In this document: in pieces, positions 7,173-15,796 of the stretch
How the letters are laid out: every line of letters begins with the position of its first letter
How positions within the stretch are numbered: the first letter of the stretch is position 1
Virus record (IMG/VR): IMGVR_UViG_3300033997_000031
Span: 1 to 41,642 of that record
Strand: one strand, 5' to 3'
Source of the DNA: a virus
Length of the DNA stretch: 41,642 nt
Notes under the pieces: generated by a model
Seen by the model: only the letters and a program-made list of their open reading frames with translations
Told to the model about the DNA's origin: nothing
The model's database searches: none
Program-made: the position numbers and the translations under genes

Positions 7173-8120
7173 ATGTACACCCTCGCTGAAATCCTAAAGG
7201 CTATCAACAGCCGCCAACACCCTGTCCAACTCGTTAAGCACTACGATGAAATATCTGATAGTGCCCGTAAGAACATGCAATGGCCTGCTATTGCAGAGGT
7301 TAAATACGATGGTGTGTACGCACTTATTGTAATGACTTCTGATAAGGGTGTGCAGTTCATTAGTCGCAGTGGTAAGCCTTTGTACTTTGAGCAGAATTAT
7401 CTACCTGAGCTGTTTGAGTGCAGTGCTTTCATGCAGGCACTGCGGGATGGTATGTGTTTTGTATCTGAGCTTATCAATCCAGAGCTCAGTCTCGAAGAGT
7501 TGTCCGGTATGGTCAATCCTAACCGTGTGGCTGCTTGGGATAACGCCAGTATGCTTACTGCTGACTTTGTGGTGCATGATACCGTGAGTGTTACGGACTT
7601 AATGCGTGGTAGCAGCCCTACATCATTTGCTGGGCGTGTGCATTGGTTCCCCTCTGTAGTACCTCAGCAGAACACCCCAACTCGCAAGTTAGTATCATCT
7701 GAGTTCGAGTGGCAGGAGTTCTGTGACTCTGTAATCAATACAGGGTCTGAGGGTGCTGTACTGAAACAGCTACATGCCCCTTGGATTGCTGGTCATAAGG
7801 GCTGGCATGTAACCAAGGAAGTACGTGGTGTGCATCTGGACTTGCGCTGTGTAGGCTGGACGCTTGGTAAAGGTAAGCGCAGTAATCAGATTGGTGCGCT
7901 GTACTTCGAGTACAACGGTAAGCTCTTTAGCGCTGACCTCGGTAAAGGTTGGACTGATGAGAAGCGCGATGCCCTTACTGCACGTGCTCAGAGTACCAAC
8001 GATGATGTCACTGGTGCTTTGTTTCACATAAAGGGCCTACAGATTTCATCTAAGGGTGTAGTGCGGCTTCCGAAGGTACAGGAAGAACGTATTGATAAGC
8101 ATGTAGCTGACGGAGAGTAA
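7173..8120 (+). CDS. ATP-dependent DNA ligase, 315 aa
   Basis: The nick-sealing enzyme of phage replication. The adenylated lysine is K44 in motif I (AEVKYDGVYA). Later nucleotidyltransferase motifs are FVSELIN (III), GSEGAVLKQ (IV) and GWHVTKEVRG (V). The C-terminal part should be the OB-fold domain. Size is normal for small phage ligases. It sits between helicase and polymerase, 7 bases after the former and 2 before the latter. Confidence 0.9.
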   Translation: MYTLAEILKAINSRQHPVQLVKHYDEISDSARKNMQWPAIAEVKYDGVYALIVMTSDKGVQFISRSGKPLYFEQNYLPELFECSAFMQALRDGMCFVSELINPELSLEELSGMVNPNRVAAWDNASMLTADFVVHDTVSVTDLMRGSSPTSFAGRVHWFPSVVPQQNTPTRKLVSSEFEWQEFCDSVINTGSEGAVLKQLHAPWIAGHKGWHVTKEVRGVHLDLRCVGWTLGKGKRSNQIGALYFEYNGKLFSADLGKGWTDEKRDALTARAQSTNDDVTGALFHIKGLQISSKGVVRLPKVQEERIDKHVADGE

Positions 8121-8122
8121 TC

Positions 8123-10453
8123 ATGTCCTTCTTAACCTTGGATTTAGAAACGGAATCTAACGAATACTTTGGTAACGTGGCGTCTCCCTTCCACCCAGAC
8201 AACTATATAGTTGCGCCAGGCTGGGCGCTTAATGATGGACCTGTTCAGCATAGGTATTTCAATAACAGACAAGAAGCAGATACCTCTACGTGGTTTGATG
8301 AGGCTATCGCAGAGGCTACTATCCTTGTGGCCTTCAACGCAACCTTTGAAATCCAATGGCTGTTGCACAGGCACTATGATGCGTTCACAGGCTTCCTCAA
8401 GCGCGGTGGGCGTGTGTACTGTACCCAACTAGCTGAGTACTTGTTGCAGCATCAGACTGAGACGTACCCATCCCTTGAGGATACTGCACAGCGCTATGGT
8501 GGTACTAAGAAGGTTGATGAGGTCAAGCTCCTATGGGAGCAGGGTGCACTCACAAGTCAGATTGATAAAGACCTTCTGATTCGATACCTAGCTGGCCCAG
8601 AGGGTGACATTGAGAACACCCGTAAGGTTTGCTTTGGTCAGTGGCCTAAGCTCGAACAGCAAGGTATGCTTCAGATGTTCTGGGAGCGTATGGATGCTCT
8701 GGTGTTCAATGCGTTCTGTGTGTTCAACGGCCTGCACGTTGACCGTGCTATCGCGGATAAGAACCACAGGGAGCAGTTAGCCGAGGCTGATGGTATCCGC
8801 CAGAAGATTCAAGAGTTATTCCCTGCTGATATGCCTGCTGAGTTGCGAGAAGAGTTCAACTTCGGCTCAGATTACCATATGTCCGCGTTCTTGTTTGGTG
8901 GGCCTATTAAGTACCCTGTACGGGTATCTTATGACCCTATCAAGTACGAGAAGGATGACTTCTATCTGTTCGGTGAGAAGTACGTACCTGTATCTGAGTT
9001 CGATACAATATGCCCTGATGTAGAGTTCGAGTGGCATATACACCAGTACGGTAACTTGGACAGATACAAGGCTGGTAAGAACAAAGGTCAGCCGAAGGTA
9101 CACCGCATGGATACTACAGTTGAGAAGCTGAAGCGGGGTGAAGCTATCTATGAGTTCAAAGGGCTCTTGGATTTCAGTGCTCTACCTTCACACGTATCAG
9201 AGCAGTACCTTGGTAAGCGAGCTGAATTCCGTGGTAAGCGTACACTATGTGACGATGTTACTCCAGTGTACAGTACAGGTAAGGATTCACTAGACCTGCT
9301 GGCGACGTTCACTGATGTAGCTAAGCCTCTGCGTACCCTTGCACAGTTGGACAAGGATAACGGAACGTACTACCTGACCACCGAGTACAACAAGGATGGT
9401 AGCGTTAAGGAGCAGAAGGGTATGCTTCAGTTCGTAGACGACAGCTCCATCATCCACCATAGCCTCAATGGTGTGAGTACTGTAACTGGGCGTCTAAGTA
9501 GTACTCGCCCGAACCTTCAGAACTTGCCCCGAGACGGTACATCTAAAGTGAAGCAGATGTTCACGTCCCGCTTCGGTGCTGATGGCTGTATAGTTGAGGT
9601 GGATTATACGGCGCTAGAGGTTGTAACTCTCGCTGCTATTAGTAATGACCAGAACTTATTGCAGAAGCTGCTTGATGGCACTGACATGCACTGCTATCGC
9701 TTGGCTGGTAAGTCCGGTAAGTGGAAGGGCCTCACCTATGAGGAGCTGGTGGCAATCAACAATGATAAGACGCATCCGCGCCACCATGAAGTACACGAAG
9801 CACGGACGAACATCAAACCCCGTGCGTTTGCTGCACAGTACGGTGCTAGTGCTATGGGTATCTCGTTCAGTACTGGTTGCTCTTTGGAAGAAGCCGAAGA
9901 GTTCCTTGCTAACGAGGAAGCGCTGTTCCCCCAGAGCTTCTTGTATAGTAAGACAGTCGTGCGTGATGCTGTAGAAAGCTCCGGTGTGTTGCTGTATGAA
10001 CAATCTGACTCTGGTGCATGGGTAGGTTATAAGCGCGGTCATTTCCAAGCGGTAGGTGGTACTTGTTACTCCTTCCGGCAGTACCCTACTTGGCGTGAAG
10101 GTCAAGAGGTGTTGGACTACAAGGATACCCAGCTCGCTAACTATTGGGCACAGGGAGAAGGTTCATTCATCGTACAAGCTGCATGTGGTCGAGTAATTCG
10201 CTGGCTGTTGGAGAATAACTTCTTTGATGGTTGTGTGCTCCCAGTGAACACAGTGCATGATGCTATCTACCTTGATTGTGTTAATGCAGAGTGGGCTAAG
10301 TACGCTGGTAAGATGGTAGAGCAAATCATGGCTAGTACACCAAAGGACATGTGCCGTACTATGCCTGCTTATACTGAGTGGCGCTATGATAGCACACCGT
10401 TCCCGGCTGTAGCTGAATACGGCCCTAGCATGTACGACAAAGAGAAGTGCTGA
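8123..10453 (+). CDS. DNA polymerase, family A with 3'-5' exonuclease, 776 aa
   Basis: The replicative polymerase. Exonuclease motif I is TLDLETE (D7, E9), with NATFEIQW as motif II. The polymerase domain shows motif A VEVDYTALEVVTLA (D494), motif B RTNIKPRAFAAQYGASAMG and motif C VHDAIYLD (H712, D713). The residue equivalent to T7 Tyr526 appears to be Phe in motif B. That substitution is linked to stronger rejection of dideoxynucleotides in family A enzymes (the alignment is mine). The full length and both activities appear intact. A T7-like thioredoxin-binding loop is not obvious. Confidence 0.93.
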   Translation: MSFLTLDLETESNEYFGNVASPFHPDNYIVAPGWALNDGPVQHRYFNNRQEADTSTWFDEAIAEATILVAFNATFEIQWLLHRHYDAFTGFLKRGGRVYCTQLAEYLLQHQTETYPSLEDTAQRYGGTKKVDEVKLLWEQGALTSQIDKDLLIRYLAGPEGDIENTRKVCFGQWPKLEQQGMLQMFWERMDALVFNAFCVFNGLHVDRAIADKNHREQLAEADGIRQKIQELFPADMPAELREEFNFGSDYHMSAFLFGGPIKYPVRVSYDPIKYEKDDFYLFGEKYVPVSEFDTICPDVEFEWHIHQYGNLDRYKAGKNKGQPKVHRMDTTVEKLKRGEAIYEFKGLLDFSALPSHVSEQYLGKRAEFRGKRTLCDDVTPVYSTGKDSLDLLATFTDVAKPLRTLAQLDKDNGTYYLTTEYNKDGSVKEQKGMLQFVDDSSIIHHSLNGVSTVTGRLSSTRPNLQNLPRDGTSKVKQMFTSRFGADGCIVEVDYTALEVVTLAAISNDQNLLQKLLDGTDMHCYRLAGKSGKWKGLTYEELVAINNDKTHPRHHEVHEARTNIKPRAFAAQYGASAMGISFSTGCSLEEAEEFLANEEALFPQSFLYSKTVVRDAVESSGVLLYEQSDSGAWVGYKRGHFQAVGGTCYSFRQYPTWREGQEVLDYKDTQLANYWAQGEGSFIVQAACGRVIRWLLENNFFDGCVLPVNTVHDAIYLDCVNAEWAKYAGKMVEQIMASTPKDMCRTMPAYTEWRYDSTPFPAVAEYGPSMYDKEKC

Positions 10454-10463
10454 TTCTATTAGA

Positions 10464-10489
10464 AGTACAACCTACAACCAAGTAAGGAA
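10464..10489 (+). promoter_or_regulatory. Conserved 26-nt leader, copy 2
   Basis: Second copy of the leader at 3190-3215 (24 of 26 bases identical by hand alignment), again ending in the AAGGAA ribosome site of the downstream gene at 10495. The two genes show no clear protein similarity, so the shared element is likely regulatory. Confidence 0.7.
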
Positions 10490-10494
10490 TTAAT

Positions 10495-11478
10495 ATGTCT
10501 GTTCTGAATACACTGCAAACACTAGTAGCCGAGGCTGTTGAATCCGGCCTGATGAAGGATATGACTGAGGCTACCAAAGGTGGTGCTCGTCTACTCCCTG
10601 AGGGCTACGCCTTTGGCCGTTTGGTGGAGTACATCGAGCTTGGTGCTCAACCCCAAGAGTTCAACGGTGTAGCTAAAGCACCTGCCCCGGAAGCCCGCCT
10701 TGCCTTCGCCTTGTGGGGTGAGGGTTATCAAGAGGATGACGGCTCCCCATATGTTCTGCGTATGTGGGATATGGCTCTTGGTACTAATGAGAAGTCTAAA
10801 GCGTTCAAGCTCTTTAAGAAGCTGAATTATAAAGGCACTGCTAAGTCTTTCGCTCAACTATTGAATGAGGCTTTCCTCATCAAGATTATGCACACTAAGC
10901 CTAAGAAAGCTGGCGATGCACCTAAGAGCGTTATTGACCTTGAGGGATTCCTGCCACCATTTGACCCAGTAACTAAGCAGCCATATGCAATCCCTGCTGC
11001 GTCTGATGAGTTGTTCAAGCTGTTCCTGTGGGAGCGCCCTACTAAGGAATGCTGGGATAGTCTGTATATTGATGGCACTAATGAAGCTACTGGGAAGAGT
11101 AAGAACTTTATCCAGAACAAGTGCCTTAGTGCTAAGAACTTCCCTGGCTCCCCTCTGGAAGCTATGCTCATGGGTCTGGGTATGCCTACTCTGGCTGCGG
11201 ACTGTGACAACCCTGATGCTGATTCCCACGAGGAGCCCGCACAGGAAGCCACCTCAGCGGCTGTACCAGCGATTCCGGCAGCTACCCCTGCCGTACCTAC
11301 AGCCCCGGTTGACGATGCGCCTCCGTTCACCCCAGACGCTCCTGTAGCCCCTGTGGTGCCTGCTACCCAAGCCGTACCAGCGGCCCCTGTAGTTCCTGCT
11401 GCGCCCGCTGTACCGACAGTACCTGTAGTGCCAGTAGTACCGAACATCCCGGCAGTACCTACTCTGCCGAAGGTATAA
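10495..11478 (+). CDS. Conserved replication-block protein, probable ssDNA-binding type, with Pro/Val/Ala tail, 327 aa
   Basis: Residues 1 to about 235 form a compact domain (LPEGYAFGRLVEYIELG, ARLAFALWGEGYQ, LEGFLPPFDP) typical of a protein that follows the polymerase in phiKMV-like and other phages. It is often proposed as a single-stranded-DNA-binding or structural protein; activity here is not proven. Residues about 245-327 are a low-complexity tail of P, V and A with a few D and E. The tail may be a flexible linker or protein-interaction segment. Codon use is strong and a terminator follows, so it is probably made in quantity. Confidence 0.65.
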   Translation: MSVLNTLQTLVAEAVESGLMKDMTEATKGGARLLPEGYAFGRLVEYIELGAQPQEFNGVAKAPAPEARLAFALWGEGYQEDDGSPYVLRMWDMALGTNEKSKAFKLFKKLNYKGTAKSFAQLLNEAFLIKIMHTKPKKAGDAPKSVIDLEGFLPPFDPVTKQPYAIPAASDELFKLFLWERPTKECWDSLYIDGTNEATGKSKNFIQNKCLSAKNFPGSPLEAMLMGLGMPTLAADCDNPDADSHEEPAQEATSAAVPAIPAATPAVPTAPVDDAPPFTPDAPVAPVVPATQAVPAAPVVPAAPAVPTVPVVPVVPNIPAVPTLPKV

Positions 11479-11501
11479 CAGTAACTGGAAGTACTTTAAT
11501 C

Positions 11502-11526
11502 GAAGGCTCTGCGGAGTCTTCTATTT
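11502..11526 (+). terminator. Hairpin terminator after the Pro/Val/Ala-tail gene
   Basis: GAAGGCTC-TGCG-GAGTCTTC (11502-11521, 8 bp with one G-U pair) followed by TATTT. A second hairpin, AGAGCA-CTTA-TGCTCT (11527-11542), follows at once and sits just before the next gene's ribosome site. Confidence 0.6.
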
Positions 11527-11558
11527 AGAGCACTTATGCTCTAGTCATGGAGAATATT

Positions 11559-12086
11559 ATGGAACTTCAAAAAGTACTCAATTTGATTAGTTTGTCTGAT
11601 TTGGATTTTCCGCACTATTTAGCTGGTGGTTGTGTGCGGGATACTCTTATGGGTGTAGAGCCGAAGGATTATGATGTAGTTGTAGTGCTGCCCTCCTATA
11701 TGCAGGATTATAGGATGTCCTTTAGTGAGGTAGGGCGTTATGCGCAGGACTGGCGAGAACTGGGTGCTGCTGTAACTGTGTATGAGGCATACGGCTTATC
11801 TGATGGTATTAGTATCGAACCCGGTACATTTAGCGACCGCCTCTGGTGCTGCCTTAAAGTAGAGTTCATGGGTATTACTATGGATTTCCTGTATACGAAG
11901 TCACCTGATATCGAAACCCACATTAAGCGCCATGATTGTAACCTCAACCAAGTGTACTTCAAAGATGGTGTTATTGTGGGGTCTATACCGGACAGTTTAG
12001 AATGGAATCCGGACGCCGTACTAACACAAGAACGTAAAGACTACATCCAAGGGAAGTTCGATGAGTACATCAAGCGTACTAGATAA
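11559..12086 (+). CDS. Nucleotidyltransferase-fold protein, 175 aa
   Basis: The N-terminal part has the Pol-beta-type pattern LAGGCVRDTLMG followed by KDYDVVV, as in CCA-adding enzymes and small nucleotidyltransferases (GG-x-x-RD and D-x-D-like residues). The end has RHDCNLNQVYF, also typical of the family. The substrate cannot be predicted. ATG 11559 is preferred over 11547 because GGAG (11550-11553) is well placed for it. The 3' end overlaps the exonuclease start by 26 bases. Confidence 0.7.
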   Translation: MELQKVLNLISLSDLDFPHYLAGGCVRDTLMGVEPKDYDVVVVLPSYMQDYRMSFSEVGRYAQDWRELGAAVTVYEAYGLSDGISIEPGTFSDRLWCCLKVEFMGITMDFLYTKSPDIETHIKRHDCNLNQVYFKDGVIVGSIPDSLEWNPDAVLTQERKDYIQGKFDEYIKRTR

Positions 12087-13002
12087 ATTCGGTGTGCAAG
12101 ATGTACCTGATACATTCAAGAACTTCATCTTAGGTAGGACTGTTATTATAGATGGGGATGATGCTTGTTATAGCTGTAGTGCTGGTGCTGCGAAGCTCAG
12201 TACTGCGCAGAAGCGATTCAAGACTGCTATCTATGAAATCATGTTCCTTACTAAGTCGCAGTTCGCTAGGGTGCATCTTACACCGAAGGGTTGTTATAAG
12301 AACGGTCGGCATCTGCTGCTAGGTGCCAAGCCCTATCAAGGGAATCGGAAAGGAAAGCCTAAACCAGTACTACTGGAAATGCTCCGGGATACCGCTGTCG
12401 ATGTATTCAAAGACGATACTGATGTAGATGTGTTTCCTCAGATGTATTATGAGGCAGATGATGCCTGCGTAATGGATGCGTACACAGTACAGAATTGTAT
12501 CATGTGGTCTAAGGACAAGGACTTGAACCTAGCACCCTGTACGCGCTACCACATTGAGACTGGTAAGGAGCTTACTATAACCAACCGATTTGGTTGGATT
12601 GGCTCACGCTTTACAGAGTCTCTCAAAGAGAAAGCAGACGGGCATGGTACTAAGTTCTTCTGGTTGCAGATGCTCATGGGGGATACCGCTGATAACGTCA
12701 AGGGTATCTTGAAGTACAACGGTAAGCTCTGTGGGGAGATTACCGCCTTGGAGATTCTACGCAATGCCGAAACAGAAGATACAGCCGCTAACCTTGTCCT
12801 TGATGCGTACAGGGTTATCAATCAGAACCCTGTACCAGAGGCCGAAGCTCTTTGGTTGCTGCGGAGTCCTGATGACAGTGCTAGTGGGTACATTTGGTCT
12901 CTCGGGCTTTCAGACGAGAACAGAGCGTTCTTCTCGGACTGCTACAACCGTAAGTGGAAAATGACACAAGAGGAATACAATGACAGTACTACGAAAGATT
13001 AG
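12061..13002 (+). CDS. 5'-3' exonuclease, FEN/T7 gp6-like, 313 aa
   Basis: This metal-dependent nuclease removes RNA primers and degrades host DNA to feed phage synthesis. Acidic metal-binding motifs are VIIDGDDACYSC, YYEADDACVMDA, MWSKDKDLN and MLMGDTADNVKGI, in the order of the flap-endonuclease family. Length is close to phage 5' exonucleases. The gene overlaps both neighbours. Confidence 0.85.
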   Translation: MSTSSVLDKFGVQDVPDTFKNFILGRTVIIDGDDACYSCSAGAAKLSTAQKRFKTAIYEIMFLTKSQFARVHLTPKGCYKNGRHLLLGAKPYQGNRKGKPKPVLLEMLRDTAVDVFKDDTDVDVFPQMYYEADDACVMDAYTVQNCIMWSKDKDLNLAPCTRYHIETGKELTITNRFGWIGSRFTESLKEKADGHGTKFFWLQMLMGDTADNVKGILKYNGKLCGEITALEILRNAETEDTAANLVLDAYRVINQNPVPEAEALWLLRSPDDSASGYIWSLGLSDENRAFFSDCYNRKWKMTQEEYNDSTTKD

Positions 13003-13411
13003 CCGCTCTCAGCTTAAGGCTTGGGCTATCGGGCACTTGAAGACCCAACAAGGGGGTTTGTGTTGTATCTGTAAGCAACCTATTGACCTTACTGTAAAAG
13101 GGCATAAATCCGATTGGGTTGTAGACCATGACCACACAGACGGGCGCATTCGCGGTGTGCTGCATCGCGGGTGTAATGGTGCTGAAGGTAAGGTAGCTAA
13201 TGCTGTTGGTCGCTGGGCTGGTGTTGGTATGAACTACCAGAAGATTATCCCTTGGTTGGAGAATCTAGTTGCGTACTTAAAGCAAGAACCAACCCAGATT
13301 ATCTATCCTGACCACAAGACGGATGAGCAGAAAGCGGATGCTGCTAAACATAAGGCCCGTGTAGCTGCTGCTAGACGCAGAGCTATTGCTAAGATGAAGG
13401 AACAGCAATGA
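12980..13411 (+). CDS. Endonuclease VII-like Holliday-junction resolvase, 143 aa
   Basis: It should cut branched DNA before packaging. The treble-clef HNH core is visible: C-C-x-x-C (GLCCICKQPID), then DWVVDHDHTDGRIRGVLHRG, C and N. These are the zinc cysteines and the D-H-D-H active-site strand of T4 endonuclease VII relatives. The basic C-terminal helix (KHKARVAAARRRAIAKMKEQ) could bind DNA. It overlaps the exonuclease end, and its stop overlaps the next ATG. Confidence 0.85.
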   Translation: MTVLRKISRSQLKAWAIGHLKTQQGGLCCICKQPIDLTVKGHKSDWVVDHDHTDGRIRGVLHRGCNGAEGKVANAVGRWAGVGMNYQKIIPWLENLVAYLKQEPTQIIYPDHKTDEQKADAAKHKARVAAARRRAIAKMKEQQ

Positions 13412-13584
13412 CACCTGCTGAAGAACTACTGAACATTGATGCACAGATTGACCGCTTGACCCAAGAGATTGAGCGCCTACTGTGCGAGCGCCGCGAGATT
13501 ATCAACAGGGAGAACCTTAATAAAGGGTCTGCCTCTGCACTTGCACCTAGTAACCGTACTCCACGTACTTCACCACTTTGTTGA
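13408..13584 (+). CDS. Small coiled-coil protein, 58 aa
   Basis: ATG 13408 overlaps the preceding TGA (ATGA), with AAGGA at 13397-13401. Residues about 4-35 have heptad-like leucine/isoleucine spacing (EELLNIDAQIDRLTQEIERL), followed by a Ser/Pro/Thr-rich end. Function unknown; the position suggests the nucleotide-metabolism operon. Confidence 0.65.
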   Translation: MTPAEELLNIDAQIDRLTQEIERLLCERREIINRENLNKGSASALAPSNRTPRTSPLC

Positions 13585-13590
13585 GGATTT

Positions 13591-13941
13591 ATGAGCAGAT
13601 ACGCTGATATGGTTGAGGCTCTATGTAAGCCGGGCCACGATATTATTATGGAGCTTACGGCAGACAAGGCCCATGCCTTGCATATGGCTGTAGGTGTTAG
13701 TGGTGAGTCCGGTGAGCTACTGGACTGCATCAAGAAGCACACAATGTACAATAAACCTATTGACCGTGAGAACCTAGTAGAGGAACTTGGTGATATTGAG
13801 TTCTATCTAGAAGGGTTGCGTCAAGTGTTTGGTGTAACTCGGGAAGAGGTTCTAGCTATTAACCAAGCGAAGCTAGAGAAGCGATATAGCTCCGGTAAAT
13901 ACAGTAATCAACAAGCACAAGCACGGGCTGATAAGGAGTAA
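13591..13941 (+). CDS. MazG-like nucleotide pyrophosphohydrolase, 116 aa
   Basis: All-alpha NTP pyrophosphatase pattern: GVSGESGELLDCIKKH (ExxE-like metal site), then NLVEELGDIEFYLEGL (ExxD). These enzymes hydrolyse (d)NTPs such as dUTP-like or damaged nucleotides, or alter ppGpp levels. The neighbour ThyX makes dTMP, so a dUTP/dUMP role would fit, but this is inference. GAGGA lies just before ATG 13591. Confidence 0.8.
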   Translation: MSRYADMVEALCKPGHDIIMELTADKAHALHMAVGVSGESGELLDCIKKHTMYNKPIDRENLVEELGDIEFYLEGLRQVFGVTREEVLAINQAKLEKRYSSGKYSNQQAQARADKE

Positions 13942-13943
13942 CT

Positions 13944-15380
13944 ATGCGTACAGGTACTTATGGTATTGAAGAACAGGGGCGCATTGTCCCTATCTCTGTA
14001 GAGCTAGTAGATGTACTAGGCTCTGATGTGAACATCGTTAACGCTGCCCGTGTATCCTTCGCTAAGGAAGTGCAAGAGGTAGGTGAGGCCGACCAGAAGC
14101 TAATGCGCTACCTGTGGAAGCACAAGCACTGGACTCCGTTTGCGCATACTTGTATTACTGTGCGTTGTAAAGCACCCATCTTCCTTGCACGACAACTGGT
14201 TAAACATCAGGTAGGTCTGTGCCTATCAGCAGACACAGAGATTACATTTGTTAAACATGCTAATGGTGCGTCCAACGGGACGTACAAGCAAACATTAGCA
14301 GATATTGCCAACATGTGGTTTGGTAAAGTTAAGTACCAAGGCGGGGCCAAAGGGAAGCGTAATATCACAGTACGTAACGTGCGTGTATACGACGAGACTA
14401 CTCGGCGCTTTGCTATTGGGCATATAAGCGATGTTATAGACAGCGGGATTAAGGATGTTTATCGCATAACCGATGAGTACGGTCATAGTATTAAGACGAC
14501 AGCCAACCACCAATTACTAACACAACGTGGTTGGGTAGCGTGCGCAGATATATTTCCGGGGGATATGTTAATTCGCAGTGATGTAGGTGCTACATTTGGC
14601 CAAACTCCATTAGCGCGCTGTGATTCGGAAGATGTAATTACACGACGTAACTACAGGGCTAGCGTACAGGCTGTGTCAAACTGTGCTAACTGTGGTGCAC
14701 AACACACAAAGGATAACTTGGAGGTAGACCACATCAGACCAGTACGTGATGGTGGTTCCCATGCATCCGATAACCTGCAAATGTTGTGTGTACCGTGTCA
14801 CAAGGCCAAGACGGCACAGGAGCTGGCTGATAAACGTTCGACTACACTACTACCTAAGTATACATCGGTTGTCTCGGTGGAGTTTATTGGAAAGGAGCAA
14901 TGCTACGATATAAGCATTCCCAAGTACCATAACTTCATAGGTAATGGGTTTGTAGTCCATAACTGTTGGAACGAAGAGTCCCGGCGCTATATAGATACTA
15001 AACCTGAGTACTACATTCCGGACTCATTGCACATTGCACCTACTAATGCAAAGCAAGGTGCAGGTACAGCATTTACAGAGGCGGAGTACAAAGCTAAGAT
15101 TGACCGCCTTATTCAAAACACTGATGAGTGCGATGATATGTACTTGAATAGTATCCGTGGTGGTATGGCCCCTGAAGAGGCGCGTATGTTCCTCCCGCTG
15201 AATACACATACCAACTGGGTATGGTCTGGTTCCTTGGTAGCATTCATGCGTATCATTGAACAGCGCTCGGATTCACATGCCCAAGGTGCCGCTCAAGAGT
15301 TCGCTAAACTACTACGTGCTGCTATCTCGAGTACTTACCCTATGGCTATTGCTGCATATAATGAGGTACATAATGGTTAA
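13944..15380 (+). CDS. thyX: Thymidylate synthase ThyX interrupted by an intein, 478 aa precursor
   Basis: Flavin-dependent ThyX converts dUMP to dTMP. The N-extein (1-92) ends RQLVKHQVGL and the C-extein (341-478) starts CWNEESRRYID. Joined, they recreate the ThyX substrate-binding signature (H/R-rich strand, then NE-x-S-x-RY), giving about 230 residues, a normal length. Other conserved parts are NAARVSFAKE, WTPFAHTCITVRCKAP near the N-terminus and LPLNTHTNWVWSGSLVAFM at the C-terminus. The enzyme should be active only after protein splicing. Upstream MazG-like and downstream DUF3310 genes overlap or adjoin. Confidence 0.9.
   Translation: MRTGTYGIEEQGRIVPISVELVDVLGSDVNIVNAARVSFAKEVQEVGEADQKLMRYLWKHKHWTPFAHTCITVRCKAPIFLARQLVKHQVGLCLSADTEITFVKHANGASNGTYKQTLADIANMWFGKVKYQGGAKGKRNITVRNVRVYDETTRRFAIGHISDVIDSGIKDVYRITDEYGHSIKTTANHQLLTQRGWVACADIFPGDMLIRSDVGATFGQTPLARCDSEDVITRRNYRASVQAVSNCANCGAQHTKDNLEVDHIRPVRDGGSHASDNLQMLCVPCHKAKTAQELADKRSTTLLPKYTSVVSVEFIGKEQCYDISIPKYHNFIGNGFVVHNCWNEESRRYIDTKPEYYIPDSLHIAPTNAKQGAGTAFTEAEYKAKIDRLIQNTDECDDMYLNSIRGGMAPEEARMFLPLNTHTNWVWSGSLVAFMRIIEQRSDSHAQGAAQEFAKLLRAAISSTYPMAIAAYNEVHNG
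14220..14963 (+). mobile_element. HNH-containing intein in ThyX, 248 aa
   Basis: Residues 93-340 of the precursor. The N-terminal splice block starts with Cys1 (CLSADTEITFV); block B is KTTANHQLLT (T-x-x-H). An HNH nuclease follows with CANCG, LEVDHIRPVRDGG, SDNLQMLCVPCHK. The C-terminal block is YHNFIGNGFVVHN followed by Cys+1 of the C-extein. All catalytic splicing residues (C1, TxxH, penultimate H, terminal N, C+1) are present, so it should splice. The HNH makes it a potential homing element. Confidence 0.9.
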
Positions 15381-15765
15381 TATTACTACTGGTTCTTATT
15401 GGCAAACTAAACCACAGTATATTGCAGACTCCTGTGTAGTTACTGCTATGGTAGGGGAGGATGTACACTACAGTACGAGCAGTGCCGATTGTGTAGAGAA
15501 GATGCACAGGTTTATGGCTATATGGGAACCTACGGGTACTATCGATGCCGTAGACAAACCAAGACATTACCAAGTATTCCCAGACAAAGAAGCAATCGAA
15601 ATCATCGCTAGCTCTATGACTACCGAGCAGTTCTATGGGTACTGCCTTGGTAACTTCCTGAAGTACCGCCTACGTATCGGTGCTAAGGATGAAGTCCAAC
15701 AAGAGCTAGGGAAGTCCAATAAGTACAAAGAGCTTTACGAGAAGCACAAGCATCTGTGTAAGTAA
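15373..15765 (+). CDS. DUF3310 protein, 130 aa
   Basis: ATG 15373 overlaps the ThyX stop and has GAGGT at 15363-15367, so I rejected a longer in-frame version beginning inside thyX. The C-terminal half has the DUF3310 pattern: DAVDKPRHYQVFP, then QFYGYCLGNFLKYRLRIGAK and a final KYKELYEKHK helix. The family often lies near nucleotide-metabolism genes in phages. Its biochemical role is uncertain. The N-terminal 60 residues are unrecognised. Confidence 0.8.
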   Translation: MVNITTGSYWQTKPQYIADSCVVTAMVGEDVHYSTSSADCVEKMHRFMAIWEPTGTIDAVDKPRHYQVFPDKEAIEIIASSMTTEQFYGYCLGNFLKYRLRIGAKDEVQQELGKSNKYKELYEKHKHLCK

Positions 15766-15796
15766 CAGCCTGTAATAGTAATCTACCGGAGTACAT

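Noticed and set aside
15256-15372. N-terminal extension of the DUF3310 protein
   Set aside because: It lies inside thyX in another frame; ATG 15373 has its own ribosome site.
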